NCBI GenBank assembly: GCA_030610915.1
Contig: JAUWQS010000139.1
Span: 1-5,441 of the forward strand
DNA from: Pseudomonadota bacterium
GTDB taxonomy: Bacteria > Desulfobacterota > Syntrophia > Syntrophales > JADFWA01
Direction of reading: 5' to 3'
Length of the DNA: 5,441 nt
Part shown: in pieces, positions 5,437 to 5,441 of the stretch
Numbering within the stretch: position 1 is the first letter of the stretch
Layout: every line of letters begins with the position of its first letter
The notes under the pieces: model-generated
The model's database searches: none
What the model was told of the DNA's origin: nothing
The model's input: only the letters and a program-made list of their open reading frames with translations
Made by a program: the position numbers and the translations under genes

Positions 5437-5441
5437 TTGCG

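Overview
The window looks like the chromosome of a Gram-negative, anaerobe-type bacterium, most plausibly a deltaproteobacterium in the broad sense (Desulfobacterota, Syntrophia-like) or a relative. This is inferred from an ADP-heptose epimerase gene (lipopolysaccharide core), a GAF-fused type IV pilus/type II secretion ATPase, intermediate base composition, and intergenic DNA full of short dispersed palindromic repeats. No rRNA or other phylogenetic marker is present, so the lineage is tentative.

Layout. 1-120: non-coding, with two weak hairpins at the 3' side of the first gene. 121-2439 (minus): a 772-residue assembly ATPase of the PilB/GspE family with an N-terminal GAF domain and a degenerate MshEN-like domain. 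2440-2923: a divergent intergenic region with one copy (A) of a ~104-bp dispersed repeat, a dyad element and a good sigma70-type promoter for the next gene. 2924-3895 (plus): hldD, ADP-L-glycero-D-manno-heptose 6-epimerase. 3892-4182: two very short reading frames, one overlapping the hldD stop and one resembling the N-terminal half of a small antitoxin-type protein; both look like remnants. 4183-4435: repeat-packed spacer, including copy B of the ~104-bp repeat. 4436-5176 (minus): a ThiF/MoeB/HesA-family adenylyltransferase with a complete zinc site. 5177-5441: non-coding, ending in a cluster of partial, oppositely oriented copies of a 'GTCATTCTGAG...' repeat.

The three solid genes belong to unrelated processes (envelope fibre or secretion motor, LPS precursor synthesis, sulfur-carrier activation). 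They do not form one operon: pilB-like and hldD are divergent, and hldD and the ThiF-like gene are convergent. I see no convincing new multi-gene system. The items most worth a second look are the repeat ecology of the spacers (paired 104-bp repeats, a palindrome inserted inside another repeat, a shared motif at gene edges), the GAF/degenerate-MshEN architecture of the ATPase, and the truncated antitoxin-like frame.
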